Shown: piece after piece, positions 35,763 through 45,623 of the stretch | Layout: every line of letters begins with the position of its first letter | How positions within the stretch are numbered: position 1 is the first letter of the stretch | From: Pseudomonadota bacterium | GTDB lineage: Bacteria > Pseudomonadota > Alphaproteobacteria > Rhizobiales > Xanthobacteraceae | DNA length: 64,000 nucleotides | NCBI GenBank assembly: GCA_023422775.1 | Contig: JAFAGM010000077.1 | Location: 1 to 64,000, forward strand | Direction of reading: 5' to 3' | Translations under genes and position numbers: made by a program | The notes under the pieces: model-generated | Seen by the model: the letters and a program-made list of their open reading frames with translations, nothing else | What the model was told of the DNA's origin: nothing | Databases searched by the model: none

Positions 35763-37328
35763 ATGGGAGATATCTTTACAAATCTGGGCCTCGGCTTCGG
35801 CGTCGTTTTCCAGTTCGTGCAGTGGACACCCGCTTTTCTCGGCGGCATTTCGATCCCGATCCCCGTCAACATTCTTTTGTGTCTGATCGGCGCGCTGGTC
35901 GGCACGCTGGTCGGCGTTCTGCCAGGCATCGGCACCATCGCCACCGTGGCCATGCTGCTGCCGATCACTTTCGGACTGCCGCCGGTAGGCGCGCTGATCA
36001 TGCTGGCCGGCATCTATTACGGTGCGCAGTATGGCGGCTCGACCACGTCGATCCTGGTCAACATTCCCGGTGAGGCCGGGTCGGTGGTCACTGCGCTCGA
36101 CGGTTTCCAGATGGCGAAAAAAGGCCGCGCCGGTCCGGCGCTGGCGATCGCCGCGATCGGATCGTTCTTCGCCGGCTGTGTCGCGACGGTGCTGATTGCC
36201 TTGCTGGGCGCGCCGCTCACCAAGGTTGCGCTGGCGTTCGGACCTGCCGAATACTTCTCGCTGATGGTGCTCGGCCTGATCTTCGCGGTTGTGCTTGCGA
36301 AAGGCTCGGTGCTGAAGGCGATCGCAATGATCGTGTTCGGCCTGCTGCTGTCCATGGTCGGCTCCGACATCGAGACGGGGGCGTCTCGCATGGCCTTCAA
36401 CATTCCTGAACTGGCTGACGGTCTCGGTTTTGCCACGCTGGCCATGGGACTGTTCGGTTTTGCCGAGATCATCCGAAACCTCGATGCTGGCGGCGAAGCC
36501 GATCGCCAACTGGTTCAGCAAAAGGTCGAGGGACTGATGCCGACGGCGCAGGATATCAAGGAGACGACTCCTGCGATCTTGCGCGGCACCGTGCTCGGAT
36601 CGATTCTCGGCATTCTGCCGGGCGGTGGCGCTACGATCGCATCGTTCGCGGCATACACGTTCGAGAAGAAAGTCGCGAAGGATCCGTCGCGGTTCGGTCA
36701 TGGCGAAATCCGGGGCGTCGCAGCCCCCGAGAGTGCCAACAATGCCGCCGCCCAGACCTCCTTCATCCCTCTGCTGACGCTTGGCATCCCGCCCAACGCC
36801 GTCATGGCGCTGATGGTCGGCGCGATGACCATTCATGGCATCGTGCCGGGCCCGCAAGTGATGCAGAAGCAACCCGACCTCGTCTGGGGCATGATTGCCT
36901 CGATGTGGGTCGGCAATCTGATGCTGCTCATCATCAACCTGCCGCTGGTGGGCATCTGGGTGCGGCTCCTGCGCGTGCCGTATCGCCTGATGTTCCCGTC
37001 GATCGTGATCTTCTGCTGCATCGGCATCTACTCCGTGAACAACGCGCCAACCGACGTCATGCTCGCCGGCGCGTTCGGATTGGTCGGCTATTGGCTGATC
37101 AAGCACGATTTCGAGCCGGCGCCGTTGCTGCTCGGGATGGTGCTCGGGCCATTGATGGAAGAGAACCTGCGGCGAGCGCTTCTGATCTCGCGCGGCGATT
37201 GGTCGGTGTTCGTCACGCGGCCGCTCTCGGCCGCGCTGATGGCAATCGCCGCCGCTCTGCTTGTCCTCGCGGTACTCCCGTCGCTGCGCAAGAAGCGCGA
37301 CGAGGTGTTCGTCGAATCCGAGAACTGA
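35763..37328 (+). CDS. tctA: Tripartite tricarboxylate transporter, large membrane subunit
   Basis: A 521-residue TctA protein with about 12 helices. Two family repeats are visible: LVGTLVGVLPGIGTIATVAM with YGAQYGGSTTSILVNIPGE, and LGSILGILPGGGATIASFAA with ESANNAAAQTSFIPLLTLG. These glycine/proline segments form the substrate and sodium path. It imports a carboxylate captured by TctC. The gene is followed by two hairpins before tctC. Confidence 0.95.
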   Translation: MGDIFTNLGLGFGVVFQFVQWTPAFLGGISIPIPVNILLCLIGALVGTLVGVLPGIGTIATVAMLLPITFGLPPVGALIMLAGIYYGAQYGGSTTSILVNIPGEAGSVVTALDGFQMAKKGRAGPALAIAAIGSFFAGCVATVLIALLGAPLTKVALAFGPAEYFSLMVLGLIFAVVLAKGSVLKAIAMIVFGLLLSMVGSDIETGASRMAFNIPELADGLGFATLAMGLFGFAEIIRNLDAGGEADRQLVQQKVEGLMPTAQDIKETTPAILRGTVLGSILGILPGGGATIASFAAYTFEKKVAKDPSRFGHGEIRGVAAPESANNAAAQTSFIPLLTLGIPPNAVMALMVGAMTIHGIVPGPQVMQKQPDLVWGMIASMWVGNLMLLIINLPLVGIWVRLLRVPYRLMFPSIVIFCCIGIYSVNNAPTDVMLAGAFGLVGYWLIKHDFEPAPLLLGMVLGPLMEENLRRALLISRGDWSVFVTRPLSAALMAIAAALLVLAVLPSLRKKRDEVFVESEN

Positions 37329-37416
37329 CCTGCGGCGGTGCGCCGCAGGTTGCAGTCTGTTAGACTTCGCGTGAACTGATATTAGATGCGAATGCCGGCT
37401 TGGGAGAGCCGGCATT
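37329..37416 (+). promoter_or_regulatory. Two perfect hairpins between tctA and tctC
   Basis: CCTGCGGCG/CGCCGCAGG (37329-37349, three-base loop) begins just after the tctA stop, and AATGCCGGCT/AGCCGGCATT (37391-37416) lies 26 bases before tctC. Neither has a strong uridine run. The arrangement suits partial termination or RNA processing so that the abundant binding protein is expressed differently from the membrane subunits. Confidence 0.6.
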
Positions 37417-37441
37417 TGTCTAAGGGCTGAAGGAACTTAAC

Positions 37442-38422
37442 ATGAAACGGTATGCACGCTCGCTGGCGAGCGGCTGTCTGGCTGTGCTCGCCGGATTTGC
37501 AATTTCTGCGCAAGCGCAGGCTCAAACCTATCCGACGCGCAGCATCACCATGATCGTGCCGTTCGCGGCAGGCGGTCCGACCGATGTGATCGCGCGCATC
37601 GTCACCGGCCATATGGCTCAGACGCTCGGTCAGACCATCATCATCGAAAACGTCGTCGGTGCCGGAGGAACCACTGCCACCACGCGCGCGGCGCGCGCCG
37701 CCAATGATGGCTATACGCTGATTACCGGGCATATGGGCACGCACGCGGCGTCCGTGCCGCTCTATCCCAAGCTCGCCTATCATCCGGAGAAGGATTTCGA
37801 ACCGGTCGGGCTGCTCGCGGGAACGCCGATCCTGATCCTGGCGCGCAAGGATTTGCCTCCAAAGGACCTCAAGGAATTCATCGCCTACGTCAAGGCGAAC
37901 GAAAGCAAGGTCAACGCCGCGCATGCCGGCGTCGGCTCGGTCTCCAACGTATCTTGCGAGTTGCTGAACTCGGTGCTCGGGGTCAAGCCGATCGGCGTTC
38001 CCTTCAACGGCACGGGTCCGGCGATGAATGCGCTCGTCGCAGGGCAGGTCGACTACATGTGCGACCAGATCGTCAACGCCGTGCCGCAGATCAACGGCGG
38101 CACGATCAAGGCCTATGCGATAGCGACACCGGAGCGCAATCCCTCCCTGCCGAATGTTCCGACCACCGCTGAAGCCGGCCTGCCGGCCTTCCAGGCGCAG
38201 GCGTGGAACGCGATCTTCGCGCCGAAGGGTACGCCGCCCGAAGTGGTCGCCAAGCTGAACGATGCGGTCGTCAAGGCGCTGGACGATGAGGGCGTGCGCA
38301 AGCGTCTGCTCGAACTCGGCAGCGTGATCCCGGCCAAGGCGGAGCGGACCCCGGCCGCGCTGGGAACCCTGGTGAAGAATGAAATCGCCAAGTGGACGTC
38401 GGTGCTCAAGGCGGTTAATTAA
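37442..38422 (+). CDS. tctC: TctC/Bug-family substrate-binding protein
   Basis: A 326-residue periplasmic binding protein with a signal peptide of about 28 residues (cut after ISAQAQAQ). The Bug-family start YPTRSITMIVPFAAGGPTD is exact, with the later GTPILILARKDLPP and KPIGVPFNGTGPAMNALVAG pocket segments. The family binds small carboxylates such as citrate, tartrate or aromatic acids; the actual ligand cannot be read. It is the last gene of tctBAC. Confidence 0.95.
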   Translation: MKRYARSLASGCLAVLAGFAISAQAQAQTYPTRSITMIVPFAAGGPTDVIARIVTGHMAQTLGQTIIIENVVGAGGTTATTRAARAANDGYTLITGHMGTHAASVPLYPKLAYHPEKDFEPVGLLAGTPILILARKDLPPKDLKEFIAYVKANESKVNAAHAGVGSVSNVSCELLNSVLGVKPIGVPFNGTGPAMNALVAGQVDYMCDQIVNAVPQINGGTIKAYAIATPERNPSLPNVPTTAEAGLPAFQAQAWNAIFAPKGTPPEVVAKLNDAVVKALDDEGVRKRLLELGSVIPAKAERTPAALGTLVKNEIAKWTSVLKAVN

Positions 38423-38448
38423 GCCAACATAATCAGGGTGTTGGGTGA

Positions 38449-38480
38449 GGGGCGGGACGCAAGTTCCGCCCCTTGTCGTT
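38449..38480 (+). terminator. Terminator after tctC
   Basis: GGGGCGGGA and TTCCGCCCC form an inverted repeat with a short CGCAAG loop (38449-38472), followed by TTGTCGTTT. It sits 27 bases after the tctC stop and should end the tct operon. Confidence 0.7.
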
Positions 38481-38507
38481 TGTGCCGGGGATCATCATTT
38501 TTCCGGG

Positions 38508-38513
38508 TATAAT
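38508..38513 (+). promoter_or_regulatory. Candidate -10 box for thyA
   Basis: A perfect TATAAT preceded by GGG lies 84 bases before thyA in GC-rich DNA. No good -35 is found at 16-18 bases, so the promoter assignment is tentative. Confidence 0.35.
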
Positions 38514-38596
38514 CGGTACGGGACGCCCGAATCGGCGTGCCGGTAGGCTATCCCGGCGGCTAAAATTCGCGCTCCCAAAGGCCTGAAACGTCAGCC

Positions 38597-39391
38597 ATGA
38601 ACCAGTATCACGACCTGCTCGAACGTATCCTCAGCGACGGCGCGGAGAAGCATGACCGCACCGGCACCGGCACGCTGTCGATCTTCGGCCACCAGATGCG
38701 CTTCAACCTGTCGGCCGGCTTTCCGATGCTGACCACCAAGCGTCTGCCGCTGAAGGCGATCGTGCATGAATTGCTGTGGTTCCTCGCCGGCGACACCAAC
38801 ATCAAATATCTCAGGGATAACGGCGTTTCGATCTGGGACGAATGGGCCGACGCCGCCGGCGATCTCGGCCCCGTCTACGGATCGCAGTGGCGCTCGTGGC
38901 CGGCGCCGGACGGACGCAGCATCGACCAGATCTCCAACGTCGTCGACATGATCAAGCGCAACCCGGATTCGCGGCGGCTGATCGTGAGCGCATGGAATCC
39001 GGCCGACGTCGACAAGATGGCGCTGCCGCCCTGTCACTGCCTGTTTCAGTTCTACGTCGCCAACGGCAAGTTGTCGTGCCAGCTCTATCAGCGTTCGGCC
39101 GACGTGTTCCTCGGCGTGCCCTTCAACATCGCTTCGTACTCGCTGCTGACGATGATGGTGGCGCAGGTGACGGGGCTGAAACCCGGCGATTTCGTGCACT
39201 CGTTCGGCGACACGCATCTCTACTCCAACCATCTCGAGCAGGCGCGGCTGCAACTGACGCGGCCGACCCGGCCTCTGCCGGTCATGAAGATCAATCCCGA
39301 CGTGAAGGACATCTTCGCGTTCCGTTACGAGGATTTTGCGCTCGAAGGCTACGACCCGCACCCGCATATCAAGGCCGAAGTGGCGGTGTGA
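38597..39391 (+). CDS. thyA: Thymidylate synthase
   Basis: A 264-residue ThyA converting dUMP to dTMP using methylenetetrahydrofolate. The catalytic cysteine is Cys146 in LPPCHCLFQFYV, and RSADVFLGVPFNIASYSLL is the dUMP-binding region. It has the full family length. It opens an operon with a GNAT gene and folA, which regenerates the folate that ThyA oxidises. Confidence 0.98.
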   Translation: MNQYHDLLERILSDGAEKHDRTGTGTLSIFGHQMRFNLSAGFPMLTTKRLPLKAIVHELLWFLAGDTNIKYLRDNGVSIWDEWADAAGDLGPVYGSQWRSWPAPDGRSIDQISNVVDMIKRNPDSRRLIVSAWNPADVDKMALPPCHCLFQFYVANGKLSCQLYQRSADVFLGVPFNIASYSLLTMMVAQVTGLKPGDFVHSFGDTHLYSNHLEQARLQLTRPTRPLPVMKINPDVKDIFAFRYEDFALEGYDPHPHIKAEVAV

Positions 39392-39398
39392 GGGATTG

Positions 39399-39884
39399 AT
39401 GTCACTCAACATCCGCCGCGCGCGTCCGGGCGAAGCGGGACTTGTGCTGTCCTTTGTTCGCGAACTCGCCGAATATGAGAAGCTGCTGCACGAAGTCGCG
39501 GCGACCGAAGCCGACCTCGATTCCGAACTGTTCGCCGCCAACCCGCGCCTTTATTGCGAGGTCGCGGAGTGGGATGGCGAGGCTGTGGGCTTTGCGGTCT
39601 GGTTCGTCAATTTTTCGACCTTCAGCGGCCGCGCCGGAATCTATCTGGAGGATCTGTTCGTCCGCCCGGCGATGCGCGGCAGGGGAATAGGCAAGGCGTT
39701 GCTGGCGCATCTGGCAAAGGAATGCATCGCCAACGGCTGGTCGCGTCTGCAATGGTCGGTGCTCGACTGGAACACGCCGTCGATTGAATTCTACAAATCG
39801 CTCGGTGCTGAATTGATGGACGAATGGACGGTATGCCGGGTCGGCGGTCCGGCGCTGACGGCGCTCGCGCAGGGAGGGCGGTGA
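39399..39884 (+). CDS. GNAT-family N-acetyltransferase (SAT-like)
   Basis: A 161-residue acetyltransferase. The acetyl-CoA motif is FVRPAMRGRGIGKALLAHLA near residues 88-107, and EDLFV, WSVLDWNTPSIEFYKSLGA match diamine/spermidine acetyltransferase-like enzymes. It starts eight bases after thyA, and its stop overlaps the folA start (TGATG), so it is translated with both. The substrate is not evident from sequence; a polyamine or amino-acid amine is plausible. Confidence 0.9.
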   Translation: MSLNIRRARPGEAGLVLSFVRELAEYEKLLHEVAATEADLDSELFAANPRLYCEVAEWDGEAVGFAVWFVNFSTFSGRAGIYLEDLFVRPAMRGRGIGKALLAHLAKECIANGWSRLQWSVLDWNTPSIEFYKSLGAELMDEWTVCRVGGPALTALAQGGR

Positions 39885-40396
39885 TGGAAATCGTGCTCGT
39901 CGTTGCCGTCGCCGAGAACGGCGTGATCGGGCGCGACAATGCAATTCCCTGGCGCCTGAAGTCCGACCAGCAACGCCTCAAGGCGATGACGTTGAACAAG
40001 CCGGTGGTGATGGGACGGAAGACCTTCGAATCGCTGCGCCGTCCGCTTCCGGGCCGGACCAACATCGTCGTGACGCGTGATCCGGACTACCGGGCCCATG
40101 GCGCCGTCGTCACGACGTCGTTCGAGAATGCCCGCGCGGTTGCACATGGTGACGCACTGCGGCGTTTCGCCACTGAAATCGCCGTCCTTGGCGGCGCGGA
40201 GATATATGCACAGTGGATGGCGTCGGCCAGCCGCCTCGAAATAACCGAAGTGCACGTCCGGCCCGACGGCGATACGCATTTTGCCGCAATCGATGGGGCG
40301 GCCTGGGAAGAGGTGGCGCGGGTGCGGAATCCGGCCGGCCCCGACGACAGCGCCGACTTCTCCTATGTGACATATCGTCGGCGCGGGCAGCGTTAA
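39884..40396 (+). CDS. folA: Dihydrofolate reductase
   Basis: A 170-residue DHFR reducing dihydrofolate with NADPH. Family motifs are VVAVAENGVIGRDNAIPWRL at the N-terminus, VVMGRKTFESL with GRTNIVVTRD, and VLGGAEIYAQ. The acidic catalytic residue is in SDQQRLKAMTL. The start at 39884 overlaps the upstream stop. Its place beside thyA is the usual folate-cycle pairing. Confidence 0.96.
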   Translation: MEIVLVVAVAENGVIGRDNAIPWRLKSDQQRLKAMTLNKPVVMGRKTFESLRRPLPGRTNIVVTRDPDYRAHGAVVTTSFENARAVAHGDALRRFATEIAVLGGAEIYAQWMASASRLEITEVHVRPDGDTHFAAIDGAAWEEVARVRNPAGPDDSADFSYVTYRRRGQR

Positions 40397-40465
40397 CCGC
40401 GCTAGCCAATGTTTGCATTGACAAATATGGCGTCAAGCATAGCTGCTTCGAGCAGGAAGCTTGCG

Positions 40466-40494
40466 TTGTAAGGGCCCTGACGGTCCCCTATAAA
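40466..40494 (+). promoter_or_regulatory. Sigma-70 type promoter for hflKC
   Basis: TTGTAA (40466-40471) and TATAAA (40489-40494) are separated by 17 bases, 73 bases ahead of hflK. A further TTGACA at 40418 lacks a good -10. Confidence 0.5.
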
Positions 40495-40566
40495 GCCGGG
40501 CGGATAGGCGAGGCAGGGCATCCTGCCCAACCAGGCGGACCCGGGCCTCGCGGAGGAGAGTTTTAT

Positions 40567-41712
40567 ATGCCGTGGAAGAATCAAGGTGGGGGCCCGTGGG
40601 GCTCGGGTCCCAAGGGGCCGTGGGGCTCGGGACCGCAGTCGTCCGGGCCGAGGCCGCCGGATCTCGAGGACCTCTTGCGGCGCGGCCAGGACCGGCTGCA
40701 GCAGCTTCTGCCGGGCGGTCATTTCAGCACCATGGGCATCGCGCTGGTTCTGATCGGCGCGCTGGCGATCTGGGGTCTGTCCGGATTCTTCCGTGTGCAG
40801 TCCGAAGAACTCGGCGTCGTGCTGCGCTTCGGCAAGCATGTGCGCACCGTGCAGCCCGGCCTGAACTATCATCTGCCGTATCCGATCGAGACCGTGCTGC
40901 TGCCGAAGGCGTTGCGCGTCTCCACCCTCTCGATCGGCATGTCGCTGATCGATGACCCGGCGCGGAGGGGCCGCACCATGCGGGACGTGCCGGAAGAAAG
41001 CCTGATGCTGACCGGCGACGAAAACATCGTCGACGTCGACTTCACCGTGTTGTGGCGGATCAAGCCCGACGGTGTCGGCAATTTCCTCTTCAACATCCAG
41101 AACCCCGAAGGCACCGTGAAGGCGGTGGCCGAAAGCGCGATGCGCGAGGTGATCGGGCGTTCGCAGATCCAGCCGATCCTCACCGGCGCCCGCACCACGA
41201 ACGAGCAGGGCGTGCAGGAGCTGATGCAGAAGACGCTCGACAGCTATGGCGCCGGCATTCAGATCACGCAGGTGCAGATGCAGAAGGTCGACCCGCCGGC
41301 GCAGGTGATCGACGCGTTCCGCGACGTGCAGGCCGCGCGCGCCGACTTCGAGCGGCTGCAGAATGAGGCGCAGACCTACGCCAACCGCGTCGTCCCCGAC
41401 GCGCGCGGCCGCGCCGCGCAGATCCTGCAGGTCGCCGAAGGTTACAAGGAACAGGCGGTCGCCGAGGCCAAGGGCCAGAGCGCGCGCTTTCAGAAGGTTT
41501 ACGACGAATACAAGAAGGCGCCCGACGTGACGCGGCAACGACTTTATCTGGAGACGATGGAACGGATTCTCGGCGGTTCCGAGAAGCTGGTCTATGACGG
41601 CGGCAACGGTGCGCAGAACAGCATGGTGCCGTATCTGCCGCTGAGTGAACTGACGCCGCGGCGTCCACCGGCGCCGCCGGCTACCAGCCAGCAGCAGGGA
41701 GGCAGCCGATGA
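40567..41712 (+). CDS. hflK: FtsH modulator HflK
   Basis: A 381-residue SPFH/stomatin-family protein. The N-terminal 40 residues are Gly/Pro-rich (GSGPKGPWGSGPQSSG), then one transmembrane helix near 57-77 (MGIALVLIGALAIWGLSGFF), the SPFH domain and a long coiled coil rich in Ala and Glu. With HflC it forms the large periplasmic cage that controls FtsH protease. GGAGGAGAG precedes the ATG at 40567. HflC overlaps by four bases. Confidence 0.95.
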   Translation: MPWKNQGGGPWGSGPKGPWGSGPQSSGPRPPDLEDLLRRGQDRLQQLLPGGHFSTMGIALVLIGALAIWGLSGFFRVQSEELGVVLRFGKHVRTVQPGLNYHLPYPIETVLLPKALRVSTLSIGMSLIDDPARRGRTMRDVPEESLMLTGDENIVDVDFTVLWRIKPDGVGNFLFNIQNPEGTVKAVAESAMREVIGRSQIQPILTGARTTNEQGVQELMQKTLDSYGAGIQITQVQMQKVDPPAQVIDAFRDVQAARADFERLQNEAQTYANRVVPDARGRAAQILQVAEGYKEQAVAEAKGQSARFQKVYDEYKKAPDVTRQRLYLETMERILGGSEKLVYDGGNGAQNSMVPYLPLSELTPRRPPAPPATSQQQGGSR

Positions 41713-42614
41713 AGTCCCCCGTTGCAGGCGTTGTCGGCCTGATCCTGCTGTTCGTCGTCATCATCGTCGGTTACAGCTCGGTCTTCACGGTCGCGCAGAC
41801 CGAACAGGTGCTGGTGGTGCGGCTCGGCGAGCCCGTGCGCGTCGTCACCGAACCCGGCCTGAACTTCAAGGCGCCGTTCATCGATAGCGTAATCTCGATC
41901 GACAAGCGTATTCTCGATCTGGAAAATCCGTCGCAGGAAGTGATCGCCTCGGATCAGAAGCGGCTGGTGGTCGACGCCTTCGCCCGCTATCGCATCAAGA
42001 ACGCATTGCGCTTCTATCAGAGCATCGGTTCGATCCAGGCCGCCAATATCCAGCTCACGACGCTCTTGAACGCGGCGTTGCGCCGCGTGCTGGGCGAGGT
42101 CACGTTCATCAACGTGGTTCGTGACGATCGCGATACGCTGATGACGCGGATCCGCGACCAACTCGACCGGGAGGCTGACCAGTACGGCATCCAGGTGGTC
42201 GACGTGCGTATTCGCCGTGCCGACCTGCCGGAGCAGAACAGCCAGGCGGTCTATCAGCGGATGCAGACCGAACGGCAGCGCGAAGCCGCCGAGTTCCGCG
42301 CCCAGGGCGGTCAGAAGGCGCAGGAGATCCGCTCCAAGGCGGATCGCGAAGCGACCGTCATCATCGCCGAAGCCAATTCGACCGCCGAGCAGACCCGCGG
42401 CGTCGGCGACGCCGAACGCAACCGGCTGTTCGCCGAGGCCTACGGCAGGGATCCCGATTTCTTCGCCTTTTACCGTTCGATGTCGGCCTACGAGACCGGG
42501 CTCCGATCCAACGACACCCGTTTCCTGTTGCGGCCGGATTCCGAGTTCTTCCGTTTCTTTGCCAATCCGTCGGGCCATGCCCCGGGGGCTGCGGTCACGG
42601 CGCCGAAGCAGTAG
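41709..42614 (+). CDS. hflC: FtsH modulator HflC
   Basis: A 301-residue SPFH protein with one N-terminal transmembrane helix (GVVGLILLFVVIIVGYSSVF), the SPFH domain (TEQVLVVRLGEPVRVVTEPG) and a coiled-coil C-terminal region. YGRDPDFFAFYRSMSAYE is the conserved HflC end region. The start ATGA overlaps the hflK stop, indicating coupled synthesis of the 1:1 complex. Confidence 0.96.
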   Translation: MKSPVAGVVGLILLFVVIIVGYSSVFTVAQTEQVLVVRLGEPVRVVTEPGLNFKAPFIDSVISIDKRILDLENPSQEVIASDQKRLVVDAFARYRIKNALRFYQSIGSIQAANIQLTTLLNAALRRVLGEVTFINVVRDDRDTLMTRIRDQLDREADQYGIQVVDVRIRRADLPEQNSQAVYQRMQTERQREAAEFRAQGGQKAQEIRSKADREATVIIAEANSTAEQTRGVGDAERNRLFAEAYGRDPDFFAFYRSMSAYETGLRSNDTRFLLRPDSEFFRFFANPSGHAPGAAVTAPKQ

Positions 42615-42641
42615 CGTCGCGCCGAACACGCTACACGTCTT

Positions 42642-42668
42642 GAGGCGACGCGGGCTCCGCGTCGCCTC
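42642..42668 (+). terminator. Perfect hairpin after hflC
   Basis: GAGGCGACGCG and CGCGTCGCCTC form an 11-base perfect stem with a five-base loop. The following CGTCAAATAAG is not uridine-rich, so this may be a processing or stability hairpin between hflC and the DUF2065 gene. Confidence 0.45.
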
Positions 42669-42692
42669 CGTCAAATAAGAAGCGCCGATAAC

Positions 42693-42702
42693 GGGGGGGG
42701 GG
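42693..42702 (+). repeat. Ten-G homopolymer before DUF2065 start
   Basis: Ten consecutive G residues end seven bases before the ATG at 42710, exactly where a ribosome-binding site would be. Such a tract is prone to slippage and to sequencing error. Confidence 0.85.
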
Positions 42703-42709
42703 TCGTCCG

Positions 42710-42910
42710 ATGAGGTCCATAGCGTTCGCCGACTTCCTCATCGGCCTCGGAATCCTGTTCGTATTTGAAGGCCTGATGTTCGCGGCGAGCCCGGCCTGGA
42801 TGCGCCGGGCCATGAAGAGCGCGCTGGCGACGCCGGACAATATCCTGCGTATTGTCGGTATCGGATCGGCGGTGGTGGGGTTGCTGCTGATCTGGTTCGT
42901 CCGGCGGTAG
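42710..42910 (+). CDS. DUF2065 small membrane protein
   Basis: A complete 66-residue two-helix protein (FADFLIGLGILFVFEGLMFA, then IVGIGSAVVGLLLIWFVRR) matching DUF2065, equivalent to YjeT of enterobacteria, which also lies beside hflKC. The only ribosome-binding candidate is the G-run upstream. Its role is unknown, but conserved position suggests a link to the HflKC-FtsH complex. Confidence 0.9.
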   Translation: MRSIAFADFLIGLGILFVFEGLMFAASPAWMRRAMKSALATPDNILRIVGIGSAVVGLLLIWFVRR

Positions 42911-42966
42911 CGCCGGGATCGCGGAAGCCGCCACAAATACCTGTGGCGCCAACGAAATCGTGAGCC

Positions 42967-42984
42967 GCCGGAAACCGGCTTTTT
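42967..42984 (+). terminator. Rho-independent terminator after DUF2065
   Basis: GCCGG-AAA-CCGGC followed by TTTTT lies 57 bases after the DUF2065 stop. It would separate the hflKC transcript from degQ. Confidence 0.6.
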
Positions 42985-43074
42985 GCGGAAATGCCTGGCG
43001 CAAATGCTTGCGCCTCGGACCCGTTCAGGCGCACTGTGGAAGCCAATTTCGTTCCCTTTTGGAGACAAGCCGAC

Positions 43075-44583
43075 ATGACCGGTGCCAAACCCGCCTTGAC
43101 CAGTCGCCTGCGCCTGATGGGGATTGCCATCGCGTTCAGCGCCGTCAGCATGATGGCAGCGGCGCCGGTCAGCGCGCGGGGGCCGGACGGGATCGCCGAC
43201 ATCGCCGAGAAGGTGATCGACTCCGTCGTCAACATCTCGACCTCGCAGAATGTCGAGGCCAAGGGCGGCGGCAGCAGGGATGCGATGCCGCAATTGCCGC
43301 CGGGCTCGCCGTTCGAGGAGTTCTTCGACGACTTCTTCAAGAACCGGCGCGGCGGCGGCCCCAAGGACGGCGACAAGAGCGGCGAGATGCAGCGTCGCAA
43401 GACCAATTCCCTCGGCTCCGGGTTCATCATCGATACCGCCGGTATCGTCGTTACCAACAATCACGTCATCGCGGACGCCGACGAGATCAATGTGATCATG
43501 AACGACGGCACCAAGATCAAGGCCGAACTGGTCGGCGTCGACAAGAAAACCGACATCGCGGTGTTGAAGTTCAAGCCGGTGAAGCCGCTGGTCGCGGTCA
43601 AGTTCGGCGATTCCGACAAGCTGCGGCTCGGCGAGTGGGTGATCGCGATCGGCAATCCGTTCAGCCTCGGCGGCTCGGTCACGGCCGGCATCGTGTCGGC
43701 GCGCAACCGCGACATCAGCCAGGGGCCGTATGACAGCTACATTCAGACCGACGCTTCCATCAACCGCGGCAACTCCGGCGGTCCGCTGTTCAACCTCGAA
43801 GGCGAAGTGGTCGGCGTCAACACGCTGATCATCTCGCCGACCGGCGGTTCGATCGGTCTCGGATTCGCGGTGCCGTCGAAGACGGTGTCCCGCGTGGTCG
43901 ATCAACTCCAGCAGTTCGGCGAATTGCGCCGTGGCTGGCTCGGCGTGCGGATCCAGCAGGTCACCGAAGAGATCGCCGAAAGCCTCAGCATCAAGCCCGC
44001 CCGCGGCGCGCTGGTCGCCGGCGTCGATGACAAGGGTCCGGCAAAGCCGGCCGGCATCGAGCCCGGCGACGTCGTCGTCAAGTTCGACGGCAAGGACGTC
44101 AAGGACCCGAAGGATCTGTCGCGCGCCGTCGCCGACACCGCGGTCGGCAAGGAAGTCGACGTCGTGGTCATCCGCAAGGGCAAGGAGGATACCCGCAAGG
44201 TGACGCTCGGCCGCCTCGAGGATAATGATAAGGTGAAGCAGGCCGCGGCCAAGTCCAAGGAAGATCCTCAGGAAAAGCTGGTGACGCAGAAGGCGCTCGG
44301 CCTCGATCTCGCCGCGTTGAGCAAGGATCTGCGCACCAGGTTCAAGATCAAGGAAAGCGTGAAGGGCGTCGTCATCACCGGCGTCGACAACGCCTCCGAT
44401 GCCGCCGAAAAGCGTCTCTCGGCCGGCGACGTCATCGTCGAGGTGGCGCAGGAAGCCGTGACCAACGCCGCCGACATCAAGAAGCGCGTCGATCAGCTCA
44501 AGAAGGACGGCAAGAAGTCGGTCCTGCTGCTGGTCGCTAACGGTGACGGTGAACTGCGCTTCGTGGCGCTGAGCGTGCAGTAG
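43075..44583 (+). CDS. degQ: Do-family periplasmic serine protease (DegQ/DegP)
   Basis: A 502-residue HtrA protease-chaperone. After a signal peptide (cut near AAAPVSA) the trypsin-like domain holds His130 in VTNNHVIAD, Asp in DKKTDIAVLKF and Ser234 in NRGNSGGPLF. Two PDZ domains follow (about 285-375 and 405-500; GWLGVRIQQV starts the first). It degrades or holds misfolded envelope proteins. The ATG at 43075 is used because an upstream start lacks a signal-peptide-like beginning. A terminator upstream suggests its own promoter. Confidence 0.95.
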   Translation: MTGAKPALTSRLRLMGIAIAFSAVSMMAAAPVSARGPDGIADIAEKVIDSVVNISTSQNVEAKGGGSRDAMPQLPPGSPFEEFFDDFFKNRRGGGPKDGDKSGEMQRRKTNSLGSGFIIDTAGIVVTNNHVIADADEINVIMNDGTKIKAELVGVDKKTDIAVLKFKPVKPLVAVKFGDSDKLRLGEWVIAIGNPFSLGGSVTAGIVSARNRDISQGPYDSYIQTDASINRGNSGGPLFNLEGEVVGVNTLIISPTGGSIGLGFAVPSKTVSRVVDQLQQFGELRRGWLGVRIQQVTEEIAESLSIKPARGALVAGVDDKGPAKPAGIEPGDVVVKFDGKDVKDPKDLSRAVADTAVGKEVDVVVIRKGKEDTRKVTLGRLEDNDKVKQAAAKSKEDPQEKLVTQKALGLDLAALSKDLRTRFKIKESVKGVVITGVDNASDAAEKRLSAGDVIVEVAQEAVTNAADIKKRVDQLKKDGKKSVLLLVANGDGELRFVALSVQ

Positions 44584-44603
44584 GGCGCACGACACCACAT
44601 GCC

Positions 44604-44712
44604 AGCTGTCATACTCCGCGAAGGCGGAGTATCCAGTACGCCGCAGCCTTTCGGTTCTATCGCTGATGCCTCTGGAATACTGGATCACCCGCCTTCGCGG
44701 GTGATGACGGCT
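44604..44712. repeat. Palindromic intergenic repeat (ATCCAGTA type), copy 1
   Basis: The 35-base arms 44604-44638 and 44678-44712 share AGCYGTCAT...CCGCGAAGGCGG...ATCCAGTA on one side and its complement on the other, with compensating differences. It lies between the convergent degQ and serB genes and may end both transcripts. Two more copies are at 48708 and 49846. Confidence 0.85.
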
Positions 44713-44717
44713 GGAGG

Positions 44718-45621
<904 letters not shown>

Positions 45622-45623
<2 letters not shown>

